This document shows, piece by piece, positions 1-13,290 of a stretch of 64,000 nucleotides of DNA. A program made the translations under genes and the position numbers. The notes under the pieces were generated by a model. It had not been told where the DNA came from, made no database searches, and worked only from the letters and a program-made list of their open reading frames with translations. Position 1 is the first letter of the stretch, and each line of letters begins with the position of its first letter. Source of the stretch: Puffinus mauretanicus (lineage: Eukaryota > Chordata > Aves > Procellariiformes > Procellariidae); contig JAJKFH010000948.1 in the NCBI GenBank assembly GCA_023333565.1, positions 4,290,001 to 4,354,000 of the forward strand, in the 5' to 3' direction.

Positions 1-1687
1 ATCTCCGAATGTTGAATAATAAAGGGTTTGTTTCTGCTTCTTGGTTTTATTTTCAGTTTCTTATACACAGAAACCTAAATGGCTGCTGAGTTCTCACAGA
101 AGTGACTTGTGTATGTGGAAATGTTGGTCCCCAAATTTTGCTTAAACTTGATCTTGTTCATTAATTACTACTCATCTAAAACACCAGCTGGTATTGTAAA
201 ATGGTATAATTTCTTCTTTTTCTAACAAAAAAAAAATTGCTTCTTTTTTTTTCTTTTCTTTTTTCCTTTTCTTTTTCCCCTTTTTCTTCTTCTTTCTCTT
301 CCATCGTATTTTCCTTTTTTTTTACCTATAAACATAACCTCTTTGAGGGTCTGTCACTAGTCTTTTCACTGCTACAATAGTCTGTGGTAATCAGGAAACA
401 GTTCACTGCAGCTCATTTCCCCTGAATCTTGAGTAAGGTGTATAATTCCTGGATGCAAGTGTTTTTTGAGAGCCAGCGAACAGCTAAATACCTTTAATTG
501 CTGACAGCAGCACAGTTCCTCCAAGAGATCTGGTTGAAACATCTATTTGCCTCTGACGTTGGTTGACATAAGAACTTTTTACTTCCTTAGAGACCTTCCA
601 CAGCTCCCTTGTGATCACAATTTGAGAAATACTTGAGATAGTTCTCTCCAAAATCTTAGCTTTAGAAACATTTGTGTGGGAACTGTAACTATAGAAGTAT
701 ACATACTCTGTTAATGCATGCAGATCTACACGGACTGAGTAAAGGGAACTATTTTGGCCGACAGATCCAGATAGCTTGCAGAGATAAAGCTCTTTTTTGT
801 CCCCAGAGAACAGAGACAGAACGAGTCAGGACTAGAGGATATTAGACTTCAGACATAAAGCCGTACCTTGTAACAGAATGTCTTGACATTTTTAGGACAG
901 AGTTTCTGATCGGGAAGCACAGGCTGGCAGTGAAGTGCGCAGACATCCCCAGATAGGGTGCAAAGCACCTTTCGGGCTGTGAGTTTTGTGCTGTGATGAG
1001 GTACTAATTGGTTCTCACTGAAGTACAGATTAATCTGACTCAGCTATCCTTCTCCAGTGGACTCTAACCTAATCTGAAGAGATCAAGAGCTCAGAAAGAA
1101 ATGAAAGCAGAGAAATGTGTATTAGAGTTTCATTAGTTTCTCTTTAATAGTAGCTTTCCTTTATGATTTAAGTTTGGGGACAGCTGCAGAAGGATCTTCT
1201 TAGAGTGTATCTGTGTGCTTTTTGGCATACTTCCTTAAAGAGATGTGACCTAGTTTTGTAGGGACAAAGAACCTGTAAACAGAAGCTTAATGAATCGCAG
1301 TTAAAGGCTGTGCGTGGGTTCCTTTCCGTATAATGTCCTAATGTGAAGAAAATATTCTCACCCCTTTAGCTAAAGTTTGGGGAAGCAAAATCAATTGATT
1401 GTATCCCAGTCTACTAGTCTGTTCATTTGCAGCTAGTGCAAGCATTGCTACGCTATACTGTGCGCAGCCTTTCATTGAAACAGCAGACTAATAGGCCAAC
1501 TCTTTCTTTTCAGCCCTTTTTCATTTTACATTTTGAAATGATACATCTTGAATTTTAAACTTTATTGTTCAACGTATTTCTTTTAATCCCAGTGGCCATG
1601 GCCTGATCGGACATTTTATGACAGTTTAGAGAATGTTTTATGGTATGACTACTAGTAATGTGAATAATATTATTTTTTCTTTGTTAG
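1..1687. other. AT-rich unique DNA, no gene seen
   Basis: No ORF of note, RNA gene or recognisable transposon was found on either strand. The only structured part is a pyrimidine-rich tract at about 239-303. The sequence is compatible with intron or intergenic DNA of a bird. Confidence 0.6.
239..303 (+). repeat. Polypyrimidine (T/C-rich) low-complexity tract
   Basis: About 65 bases are almost entirely T and C, in runs such as T8-C-T4-C. It follows an A10 run. Such tracts can resemble a splice-acceptor pyrimidine stretch, but I see no plausible exon directly after it. It is best treated as simple-sequence DNA that is prone to length variation. Confidence 0.75.
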
Positions 1688-2236
1688 TGTCCTGGTTTTG
1701 TCTGGGATAGAGTTAATTTTCTTCCTAGTAGCTGGTTTAGTGCTGTGTTTTGGATTAGGATGAGAATAATGCTGATATAACACACTGATGTTTTAGTTGT
1801 TGCTGAGCAGTGCTTACACTAAGTCAAGGACTTTTTAGCTTCTCCTACTGCCCTGCCAGCGAAGAGGCTGGAGGTGCACAAGAAGCTGGGAGGGGACGCA
1901 GCCAGGACAGCTGACCCCAACTGACCAAAGGGATATTGCATACCATACAACATCATCCTAAACAAAAACTGTAGGGGGGGTGGGGGGCTGGTTGGGGGGG
2001 GTGCAGCAGCTGCTCGGGAACTGGCTGGGCACCTGTCAGCGGGTGGTGAGCAATTACATTGTCATCACTTGTTTTGTATATTCTTTTATCATTATTATTT
2101 TTTTCCCTTCCTTTTCTGTCCTATTAAATGGTCTTTATCTCAACCCTCGAGTTTTACCTTTTTTCCGATTCTCTCCCCCATCCCACTGGGGTAGAGCGAG
2201 TGAACGGCTGTGTGGTGTTTAGTTGCCTGCCAGGTT
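1688..2236 (+). mobile_element. Solo LTR of an avian endogenous retrovirus (copy A, degraded)
   Basis: A non-coding long terminal repeat that once carried a retroviral promoter and polyadenylation site. It starts TGTCCTGGTTTTG followed by GGGATAGAGTTAATTTTC, and shares long stretches with copy B (24177-24697, opposite strand) and copy C (46565-47127). Shared blocks include the GTGCACAAGAAG-type segment, the AGCTGACC segment, and the U5-like GTCTTTATCTCAACC and CGATTCTCTCCCCCATCCC blocks. A poly(A) signal ATTAAA lies near 2123. The TATA region that is intact in copy C has decayed here, and the CRE-like site present in copy B is lost. The 3' end stops at about TGCCAGGTT, short of the expected CA terminus, and no clear target-site duplication was found. 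No gag, pol or env sequence adjoins it, so it is a solo LTR. The family resembles LTRs common in neoavian genomes; the subfamily name is not assigned. Confidence 0.88.
1974..2001 (+). other. G-run cluster inside LTR copy A (possible G-quadruplex)
   Basis: Runs of 7, 6 and 8 guanines (1974-1980, 1982-1987, 1994-2001) are separated by short loops. The runs are long enough to supply four G-tracts. It lies just downstream of where the LTR core promoter should be. The expansion is not present in copies B or C at this position. G-quadruplex folding is inferred from base composition only. Confidence 0.5.
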
Positions 2237-5200
2237 AATATTATTTACTAATATTATTGGACTTTTTTTTCCTTTTCCTTCTGTCTGTACACCTCACAAT
2301 ATCTTTGGTTCTGTTTATTAAAAAGTGGTATTTTTATAAAGATATTTCACAGCAAGAACGTTTATATGATGTTGTACGGGAGCATCATTGGCCTCCAGTA
2401 TTGAAGTGTATATACTACAGGAATAAGCCTTGCTGTGAAATTTTTGCTCTTTCCAGGGCAATTGGGAAACAGCACTAGAAATAATGTTTGTTTCAGGGCT
2501 GGATGCCCTTTTTTCTTATAATAATTCTAGCAGTCTGACCCTGACTGTGTACTGTCATTTCAGAAATGAAAAACAATGAAATCACAAAAGGTGAGAAAAC
2601 TTAGATACCTAGGCAATCCTTGTTATTTTAACTACATTGGTTCACCTATCTCTAATGTAAATGTTTCAAATGTGAACTGCTATCAGTTCCTGAAGAGAGC
2701 CAAAAAGTTGATGATTATACAGGACACAGTGCCATGAACTGGCAGGGAAGGGAGGAAAAAAATGAACAATCCTCCTTCGAGTTAAAAAAAAAAAAAATCT
2801 ACACCACCATTGAAACCTATTTCTTACAATAGTCGATGCTGACATTTAAAGCTTATGTTGCTCCTGAATGAATATGCCACACATCATGCCTCGTGAAAAG
2901 CAGGCAATGTAGTATTTTATTAACTTTCTGTGACCCATCATTGCTTGATTTCAGTACACAAAGGTGTAATGAAATATACACCAAGTGGATTAGAGAAGAC
3001 AAAGCTTTGAAAGACAAATGAGAAAAGAAAAACATAACTGCAGTGGTGTTAAAAGTCCTTTGCGGCAAAGGAAAAAAGTGAGAAAAAAACCTATGGGAGA
3101 TAAAGATCTTATAGAAATTCATGATGTCAGAAAGAAAGAGCCCTGCAAAGGGTGTGTAGGCAGGACTGCTCCCTGCAATTCTTCTGCAGCAGCCTTTTGC
3201 TTACTGGTTCATGACGCTTGTTAGGCTACACCATGTGGTCATAATCTTAGCTGCTGTGGGGAACAGTCCTCTCAAAAAGCTGAATTCAGAGTCTTTACAA
3301 GTCGATACAAAGATTCTTTGCTCTTGACTAATGTTCATTTCTGTTTGAGTATTCAGTTTGCATTTGGAAGAGTTCCATTGTCTGATCAGGTTTACGAAGT
3401 TTAAGGACATCAAAATTTAGCATTGCTTCATCTGATGAACAGAATAGAGGCTAGAAAGAGTAAAGCAGGGAAGACGTGTTTTTTTCCTCCTAGAAACAGA
3501 CTTCCCCATTGTGGCACAGAGCAAATCATTTAGCACGTGTCAAGTAATGATTATGTTATTACTTTCTTGCCTAATTCACAGGGCTGTTATGAACACTAAT
3601 CAAATAGTCTTTTTAAATGCTTTGGTGGAGTATGGTTCTTTATAAAAGAAAATAATGTTTTATTCATTACTCTTCTGCATCTGGCCTTCTCAGCAGGTGT
3701 AAAAGTATCTGCCTTATGTCACAGATGGCCTCTGGTGACACAGAAAGGGACAGGCGAAGGTACAGTGAATCAGATCTCTTCTTTTTTTTTTTTTTTTTAA
3801 TAGATAGATGTTTCTTGTTCCAGATTCTTAGACTGAATTTTCCTCTGTGGCCTTGAGCAAAGTGCTTGGTATCTTTTCTTTCTAGGGATCCTCCCGCCAC
3901 CATGTGTCTGAACCTGGAGCTTGAATCATGGCAGAGAAAGGTCAAACTCAGATACTCTCAACCCATCTCAGAGCCAGGGCATGCCACACTTGTGACTGTA
4001 TTTCGCCTTGGATTTTCAAACTTTCTGCTGGTATAATGAGTCCAAATGTTTTGGATAAATTCAGGATTTGAAATTTAATGGCCATTTTTCAAAATAGCTG
4101 GTTTTCTGTTGAATATCTACACAAAGTTTGCTGGATTTTCAGTGGCTCTGTCAGCAACCCGCAACTCCTGCTGAGAGTTGTTGAAAATTTGCCCACACCA
4201 TTAAGGTACCTGAATGGGATCTCTAGTATCTTGAAATGCTAGAATTACAGACTATAAGAAAGATGCATCATTCCTTACAGAGCACTGTGTTACACCCTTG
4301 GTGTTTTGGTATAATAATGTTAATAGCTGTTGCAGAACCCAGCCATGTGAAAGCTGTGGTTTCAGCATTAATTGTGGTTAAACAAAGAATTTTAGTGTAA
4401 ACCATTGAGAGTTGTCTTCAGTAAATTACACTCAGGAGCTATATATCTCTTTAGCTCTCCCTGGCTACTGGCAGGCAACTTACTTCCCATCTGCTGCTTT
4501 CCACAGGTGAAGGCTGCTCTCAGTTTCTAGGAAGCTAAATAAGGCTTTTGGTGAAATTGTCTGTAAACTGCAGAAGAGGTCTTCTTAAATAGCAGGGGAG
4601 CTGCTAAAGCATGGTAAAGTTTGGTAAAGAATAGACAGAAAGTCCAGAAGGTTAGTATTGTCAGCCATGCTTAAATCTGAATATTTATATGTAATGAATG
4701 AAGAAAAATGACTGTCCAAGATTCTTAAGCACAGTAATTCAGTCATGCACACAGCCACTTGCTGGTATGCAGATTAATAATCTCACTAAGAGTTCAGAGT
4801 TGCAACGAATTAAGAGGGAACTGAGGAACTGAAAAGCACCATGGCCTTGCCAAACCACTTGAGCATAAGATTTTTTTTCAATGCACTATCAAACTATTAT
4901 TACAGATGACTCAGAAGTATCCCACCTTGGGGCTTAATCTTGACTCAGGTTCATAGAACAGGTTTTTTTTGCTTAAACATAAAGGACAACTAAGAAGAAC
5001 AGTTCCTATGTTATAGCTTGATTCGTCTTTGCTTCTGTGTTATTCTTTTCTGTTCTCCATCACATTTTCTTTTAAAGACTTTATTTCTTCTGCTTGCTTC
5101 CTCTTCCTTTAGAGCATTGCAAAGTTTTCTCTCTTTTTTCCTCTCCTCTGTCACTTCTGACAGCTGTATTTCTTTTTAACACACTTCTGATATTTTTCCA

Positions 5201-8200
5201 TAATGGTCCCACAGGCTGCCAACAATGTAAGGAAGAATCTTCTTTGGAGAAACACTGGACACCTCAGCCTTTGTTTAGTGATGCAGAACTGAGGAACCCT
5301 TAATAGATGTCAGCCTGAATCCAACAGTAGTATAATCTTCTTCCCAGGCCAAAAAGTCACTAGATGTACAGACTCATCTGAATGTGAATTTTATGTGGTT
5401 TTGATGGAAGGAAATTGAATAATGTTAATCAAATAATACACATCTGATAATCATCAATCTGTTATCAGATATTCCCCTTCCAAATTTTTGTAAAGTATTA
5501 TGAACCATTAACAAATATGTGTGAAAAAATATGAGATCCACAAAAATTTATAAAATGAGTTCATATTGATTTAAAAACAATTATTTAAATTGTTTCCTAA
5601 ATTCCAGCTTTGATGCAAGCTCAGATGTTGCCTGAGGTATATTTAAGACTGGGTGCCTACCTCAGAAAACTTTTGAATTATTTTTTGAAAAAATTGTTGT
5701 TTAAAAAATTTTCAGCAGAGCAAAACCCCTGGAAATACATGGCAATTTAAACCAAAATTCATGCTAATTTGGAGAAATGCTCTTATACATATTTCTTTCT
5801 CTTCGTTTCTTTCTGTTTCTAGAGGCCATGTTCCCTTGTAGATATGTTTGAAGGAAATGAGAAGTTAAGCTTTGCCTTAGAAGAAGAAAATGTGCAAGTC
5901 CATAGTTGAATATGCAAAAATTGTTGGGATTTTTTCCTGTGTAACCAAGAAATTCTTTTTTTTCATGGCTATATATGAAAACAGTAGACTTTCAAGTATG
6001 CCAGATGACTACTCTTGGGAATTGTCCTTCTTGAAATGAACAAGATGGGGAGCTTTCTTTCCACAGACTCTGTTAGATGTAGAAATTACTGAATTACATG
6101 CACATGTTGGCAGAACTGCAGTATATTAAGGGCTTGAAAAATTAGCTTCCCATCCTTAGCCATTTCAGCATGTGCATAACTTTGCTCACATGAGTAATTC
6201 CATTCAATGTTATAAAACATTTGCCTCCCCAGGACTTCATTGGGTATTTGTTTATATTTCCTGCATGAAGAAACACTGTCAGCTACTTAGCATTTCCCCT
6301 AAAATTTGCCATGAAAATCTATTCTGTTTGAAGGTCACCAGTAGAACTTGTACAAAATTCTGGACTCTCAACAATAAACAGCATAAATGCCCACAAGATG
6401 ATTTATGCTATCTTAAGCTCCCATGACATTGACCAATAAAGGCACACAAAAATGATTTATGTCTCTTAAATTCCACCTGGTGAGAGAATAAGAAGGAAAA
6501 ATGGAAAATTCAGGCACTTCCCCTTGAGTATAAATGTTCACTAGAGCAGGAAGGAATACGGTCAACTTTGAAAATGTTTCTGTTTTAAATTGGTGAAATA
6601 ATTTCTTTTTCACTTTCTTACAGACACACGCTGGTAAACAAACTTACGCACCTCCATAACTATCACAAACATCAGTGAAAGTTTGCAGGTAAAAGAAGGT
6701 AAATGTATATCAACCATTCACAGAATTTATAATTTCCTCCTCAGCTTAATCTAAAACACAGCAATAACCTTTCTTCAAGAAATACTTGTTCAGTCTTACA
6801 TTTCTGAAATTGTCTCCAAGGTACTCACAATTTAGAACTGAATATAGCAAATCTGGGAATCTGTCCAGCATTTCATTATGTTTTAATCTAGAGTCACATT
6901 AGAATACACTAGTCAAAAATAAAGTTAAGACTATAGCTAAGAATTTAAATAGAGTCCTTTAGGAATTGAAACAATTCTTTAAATTATCCATTTTTAGCTG
7001 TTTTATCAGCTTGTGACTATTCCTGCAATTCATTGAATAATCTTTCTGCTTGCTGCTAACATTTTTTTAAAGAATTTTCCTTTTTTTTTTTACAGGTTTT
7101 GCTACTTTCACATTTTTCCATTTCCAGAAGGATAGTAGCAAGAAGTGTCCCCTTTGCGCACATTCATAAAGAGAATCTAACCTGTCAGTTATCAAAAGGG
7201 AGGCCTCTCATAAACAACATGTCATTTATTTTGATAATACAAAAATTATCTGGAATACAGATAATATACCTTTGGAATACAGGCAATAATGATCCTGAAC
7301 TGGAGTCCCATTTTTACCTTTGTATCCTGCTCCACTCTCCATTCAATGCCAGGTCCTCACACCTTGGGACCTTGCTGAAGCTTTTTGTCTAAATCAGGGT
7401 ATGAATTAAATCTCTCTAGGGTTTCAGAGTTACATTACAGATACAGAAGTAGACCAGAATCAAGCTGTGTATCCAAGTTTACCTGAACTTTGAAGTAAAT
7501 CTTATCTAGGATGAGATAGTCTCTACATCTTAGTCATCCATTTTTTTCCTCTAAGAATTGCTTGTTCCAAAATGTGGTAGGCAAAGAGCAGTGACTATTC
7601 TAGAAATTTTGTATCTTCATCCACATCTCAGCTCTGTAATTCAGGCTCATTCTCAGAATTAATGTTTTTTAAAAATGTCTTTAACTATCATTTGGGGAAA
7701 TTCAAATGTATTTTCAGAGACAGATGAAAACTCATGCAAGCTTCTCAATGATTGGAGATCAAAGAGTCAGTCTTAAAGGTCAGCTTTTTTTACTTGGATG
7801 TTTAGAATCCTATGTAGGGTTATTGATTTCAGTAGAGATATGCAAATGAGTACCAAATGTGGATCTGGCATTCACTCTTTCCTTTAATCAGTATTTCTAA
7901 CAGATGATCTGTTAACAGAATATTATTAAACATTAGTCTTTTCAAGTACTCATTACCTTTCCACCAGAAGAAGAACTTTTCATAGCACAATGAATAATAC
8001 ACCTGCTTTTAGCAGTAATTGCTTTGGTGCTGTGCGCATATGAGAATGAGGTGCACCAGTCTGCCAGAATATAAATGGGGTGAGATGCATGGGGCACCTG
8101 CTATATTGTGGAGTTGTAATTAATAACCAGCAATCTATTGCTGAGCATTAGGTTGGCAAGGTGAGCACTAAACTAGGTCCATGGCTGACAGCAGACAACC

Positions 8201-9426
8201 ACTGAAAGGAATTCTTAGTAAGACTGCCATTGAAAATGCATCTGAAATGGAAATAGTCTGTATTGTTTGATTAACCTAATTTTTACAGATTATAAATGAT
8301 CTTAAATTAGTTTGCACAGTTTAGGTAAACTAAAAATGGGAGGCACCTTAACAGCAAGTGAAACATGCAAAACATCACCCTGGGTCTGACTGAATGTACA
8401 TAATTGGCTAATGGATTGTGTCCTGAGATTATTTTTTTTTTCTTTCTTCCCCTAGGAATATTCTACAGGGTATTAGTAACTACGTTAGGCAAGTTACAGA
8501 ACAAGATGGATGAATTGCCAGATTTAGTTTGGAAAATCCTATGTAGCAATCGGTCCCTCTTCCTTCTCAACACCAGCTGTCCTTCTTTTTAGCTAAGTTA
8601 TTTAAGAAACAAAAGTCTGTTTACATTTTGAGAAACTGTAAATCATACAATTTCTATTTAAATTATTTTAAAAATTATTAGAATATTGAATTCTTAAGTT
8701 TTCCAAGCAGGTGTGAACTACTTCAGTAAGTACTCACTGATACATATACAGCATTCAACTATTACATATAACTTCAGTGTGTATTATACGTTAAATCTAT
8801 ATCAGTGAGTTTATATTTTTTCTATGACTATCTTAATCTGTGCAAATGTGATCCAGCAGATTTTAGCTTAAACTGTTGTATTTTGCCTTCCTGAAAGAAA
8901 AAATTCTAATTCCACTGTCAAAATGGAGGTTGATTCAGTAATTTTTTCAGTATTAAAAATTGAGTATCCTCATTCTATACTGTACAAAATGTTCTATAAA
9001 GTAGTTAGGCTATCCAATAGGCTAGACATTGTCTTTGTAACATGATTATTAGATGTATTAGTGTTGAAAAGCAGAAACTACATACAAGAATATAGTGAAT
9101 GAAAATAATTCTTATAAAACATGCAACGACTATCTGAAATTTATGGCCACAGACTATAGTACTGGGTACAAATTGTAACTAAAAAAGACCAGTTATGTTT
9201 ACAATATGTCATCAAATGTTTTTCAAGAACAAGAGCTCTGTAAAGGAACTGAAGCTTCAAGTTCTAGAGCATGGATCGTTGTCTGACTTTAGTGACTAGG
9301 AAGGAATGTGTCACTGAGCTGTTCCAGATTACTTCTTGTGAAATAGCCAGTGTTCATTTTCAGGTGCAGTTCCTGGACAAAATGAATCTTTAGCTGACAA
9401 GAAACACCAATACCTTTGGTCCTAAA
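2237..9426. other. AT-rich unique DNA, no gene seen
   Basis: No convincing exon, RNA gene or transposon was recognised. ORFs are short (under 100 codons), rich in F/L/S/K and typical of chance reading frames. There is a T17 run at 3782-3798 and a small perfect inverted repeat at 5442-5470. An intron of an unseen large gene cannot be excluded. Confidence 0.55.
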
Positions 9427-9476
9427 AACACAGAAATGGGAGGGACATTTGGAGTTATTGAGTCCAGCCTCCTTGG
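9427..9476 (-). mobile_element. Possible old CR1 3'-tail remnant
   Basis: About 50 bases resemble the reverse complement of a CR1 3' end: a CAGAAATGGGAGGGACAT segment, then GGAGTTATTGAGTCCAGCC, which parallels the CATAGAATGG...GGACCTT...ATCATCTAGTCCAACC order of clear copies at 33174 and 35521. The terminal repeat is decayed and the similarity fades after 9476. It would be an ancient, 5'-truncated insertion. The match is short, so this is tentative. Confidence 0.4.
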
Positions 9477-12400
9477 TTTTGTTGGCCACCCATGTATACG
9501 ATTTCCTTCATACCTTTATTATTTAGATTAAGAAGACTTTCCTGTCCTCCTGTATTTGAATCTTGAAATCTCTTGACATCTGAGCAAGATAAATATATGC
9601 ACCAGTAAAAGGAGGACCATGTAGGGTTTCATTGGAGGTCAGCTAGAGCTATATTCACTATAAACCTCAGCCAGGCACTTGTCTGATAGCTGTTAGCAAT
9701 TAGCAAATGCTACCAGAAAAACTCCTATAATTACCTTCTGTTTCTCACAGTATTTATACTCACAAATTGCTAACCAAGCAGCACTCAAACATGGCACAAT
9801 TCACTGTTGTGAGACATCACAATGCGTTCCTTCTTCTTTAGATATTTTCCTCTACGCCTCAACATGTTAAAGCTGAAGAAGAATAAAAATAATGCCTCAC
9901 ATTGCTTTGCGTGTATTTCATCAGCAGTGTTATATATCCAATTGTCCCTACTGCATACTTCGAATACTGGTCTATCCTCTGGCTTTTTCACCAGCAAATT
10001 GAAGGTGAAATGCATGGGTTTATTCCAATAATGGTTATGCAGTGGGTGAAGTTATATGAGCCAGTTTTAGACTGCCTAACATCTTGATGTTACACCGAGT
10101 ATCCCACCATTGCCTCTCCCAGTTATATCCTCCACCACTATCTTCCCATTGGCTTAATCACATTAACTCACTGGTGTAGGAAAAAAGAAAAAAAATGTTT
10201 TTTAAGTTCCAATGGGTTGGGAGGTTTTATCAGCCTGCAGATGGATGTGATAAATGGTGACATCTGAATGTGTACAGAAAACAAGGTTGAAATCGTTGGC
10301 CAACCAGTGGAGGAAGTCTAAAGAAAATGTGGGGAACTGCTCCTGAATTGTTAGATTTGCTCAGCAGCCTCCCACAATTTGACCCTGAGAGGAGGCAGCC
10401 TCAAATGTCAGCTGTGTTATGTGACATAGAAAAAAATATTCAGGGAGGTTTGGGTAAGAGCGCTTGCTACCCTTCAACTATACACATAATGGAGCTGAAA
10501 ACCAGCATCAGTCTCAAAATGGTGAATATACCTCTGTGTAGCACTTGTTAGTCTACCTTGCTAATCAGATCACATCAAAAGAGTATTTTTCCTCCGATAT
10601 ACAGAAAAACGCATATATATTTAGAAAAAAAAAATCCAGCCTTCACATGATTTGTCTTTTTTTAATTGAAATTTTGGAAATTTCAATAAATAAAATGCAC
10701 ACAATTTTAATACAAATTTAAATATATTTCCTCGCTAATTTCCTCTAGCCTGTTTTTCTTCATTACTAAGAGAATACTTCGAGGTTGAAATTAGATTCCT
10801 TTTGATTTGGTTCCTTAGAAAAAGATTATTTCCTGTTTAGCTGAAATTCTAAATTTGGAGCCCCTGACATTATGCAATTGTGCAGACAGTAAATAGACCA
10901 AGTTTGCTCAGTTAGGGACGCCTCTGCTTTTATGTGCCTTTCTGTCCATTGTCTATAGTGGGATCCTAGATTCATCCCTTGGGCACTTACTTCACTTACG
11001 TGCCTAACATTAGGTGAGATACAGGTAGACCTTTGTATTCAACCTGTGCTTTGACTACCAATTATGGTTATTAAGATTATATCTTTGAGATACACCTGTC
11101 ACTTTTCGCTTGATTACATCCTCTGGCAATCATTAAAGCAGTTTTATTAAAGCTGTGTTCATATATACATATACCCATGGTTAAATTGGCTTGAACACAC
11201 TTACGGTATCATTTTTATAATCCTGCTGTTACAGAGTGTAGAAGAGCTCCTAAACACAGTTGTGGACTGAAACATACATCTCAGCTTGAAAGGGAATTTA
11301 TTTAGTTAAAGGCAGGTTTTAGAAACAAAAGATAGAAAAGTAAGCCACAGTCCAGCTTCCTGGGTGTATAAAAAAGAGTTGAGAAGATCTAAAACATTTA
11401 AATCTTCCAGTATGTTGACAGAGCCTGGATATAAACTTGGCAAACAACAGGAGACAAAAGTAGATATCCAGTAGTTAAGTAGGGTCACAGGTATTTTCTG
11501 AGATTCACTAGATCCTTACATAGTTCTTGTATCTTCTGCTTGGTCCTTTGAGTAGAATCAGGTCTGGAGGTATGTTCCTGTCGTCACTAAACAGCACAGG
11601 TGGGAAGTTAGGGACCTCAAAAAGGACTACATCAGGTAACCACTATATGATAAACAAAAAGAAGTACTGAAAATAGAGATATGCATTAAATGCCAACTTC
11701 TTTTTCAGATTTAGGGACCTCTCAGTGTTCACGTCCATAAACACCCTTTGGAATTAATTTACTGAACCATTTCAAAATACATAGGTAAATAAAATGAGGA
11801 AATATGGAATAAAGCAACATTGGCATATGATGTTGCCTTCCTCTCCATTTTATGCAAGAGCACAGTACGAATCCTCTGCCCAGCTTGAAGTACTTCCAGT
11901 GTATTTCTTCCAACAATGAACTCTTGTAAAACAGCTGAATTAAATTGTTCTCCTTTGTACAAAATAGTTAAATATTCATTGAGCCCCAAAGAACAAGAGT
12001 CTGCAATGCACTAAGTCTGGGCACTGCCTTAGGAAGGGAAAAGCTCCTAGAGACAAGTATTACATAAATGTTTGGTCTGTCACTATCAAGTGAATGTCTC
12101 TGTTCTTGGGCTAGTCAACTGTGCTCATGTTTGCTCGATCCCTCTGACCCTGTTAATATTTTAAGTCTTCCACAAAATATTGTGACACTACCACACTCTT
12201 CCCCTTGATTTTTTTCATCAAATACTTTATAATTAGCCTAGGATTACTAGGTCAGCTACCCAGAAAATTGCATTTTATACCACCTTTGGACTGATGAAAT
12301 TCAAATTCTATGTTTCCCTCCTAAAAATGTCCTAACTACAAACCTACAAATTAGAGTAGGAGTAATTCTCACTTCACTGATGAATGCAATGAAAGGAGCA

Positions 12401-12819
12401 GTACATTGCATCATTGCTGAAAAAGCATAGGATAAGAAAAAGATATTTTATTTTGGTTTTGGACATAAAATCAGGGGTAGTTAGGTACTCAACACCAACG
12501 TTTTGATTTCAGCTTATTGAGTATAGCTTAAACAGAAGAGAGTAAATCTTTACCAATTCCTTCACTATTCAGATTTTACGACTGCTCGTCATGAAAAACT
12601 CTTCTGGTGCTAATGTTTTTGTGATGAATGTATCTATGGAAACCTGATAGTAACAGCATTCAGAAATGTCCAGTTATTTATTTTTCATGATGAGGTCCTT
12701 TTTATTTTAGACATGCAGACCACAAAAAAAAAAAAAAAAGCTGAAAGGTAAGGACAAATCTAGACGAGAAAAAAGATGAGCAGAAGCTAGTTAAGAAGAA
12801 ATTATAATAATTGCATCGA

Positions 12820-13290
12820 ACAGAATCTAATTAAGAGCGCAAGTAAAGATGTTGTTCATTGATTCATGTGATGATAACGTAATAACAATCTACTTGTGAT
12901 ATGTAGCCTTGTTACTTTACGAAATCTGAATGGAGTTCACAGAACCTGTTTAAGCCAGTGCAATATTAGCTGAGTCCACTAGTTAATTAATTGTTTCATA
13001 ATAAATGGGCCCCTTGTTTACAGTAATATTTTAATTCTAATTTATCTTCACAGTCTAAAAAAGTGTTTAATTGCTTTAATGATATTAGCTGTCTCAGCCT
13101 TTATTACAACAGTGGACATAATTACCCTCTTTTAAGGTAATTTATAGTCCTCATTAACACTCTTGCCTCTCTGCTGTGATTAAAAATCTCCTAAGAATTG
13201 AAATCTCTCTGAACAGTAAGAGAATTATTGTGATTTATTGGTCGCTGTTGCTGCAATGAGCACAAAGCTGATTTATTATGGCTGATCTCT
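12820..13290. other. Candidate conserved non-coding block
   Basis: This AT-rich stretch lacks simple repeats and transposon signatures. It is dense in homeodomain-type cores (TAATTA, TTAATTAATTG, ATTA repeats) together with intact-looking longer words such as GCTGATTTATTATGGC. This resembles the style of vertebrate developmental enhancers. The call rests on texture alone, since conservation cannot be tested here. Confidence 0.25.

Noticed and set aside
1666..2245. AATATTATT on both sides of LTR copy A as a target-site duplication
   Set aside because: The left copy lies about 13 bases away from the LTR start, and the word is common in AT-rich DNA.
8430..8592. Pyrimidine tract plus AG followed by an open frame (possible splice acceptor and exon)
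   Set aside because: Pyrimidine-AG strings are common in this AT-rich DNA. The frame has no recognisable protein similarity and no convincing donor site or neighbouring exon.
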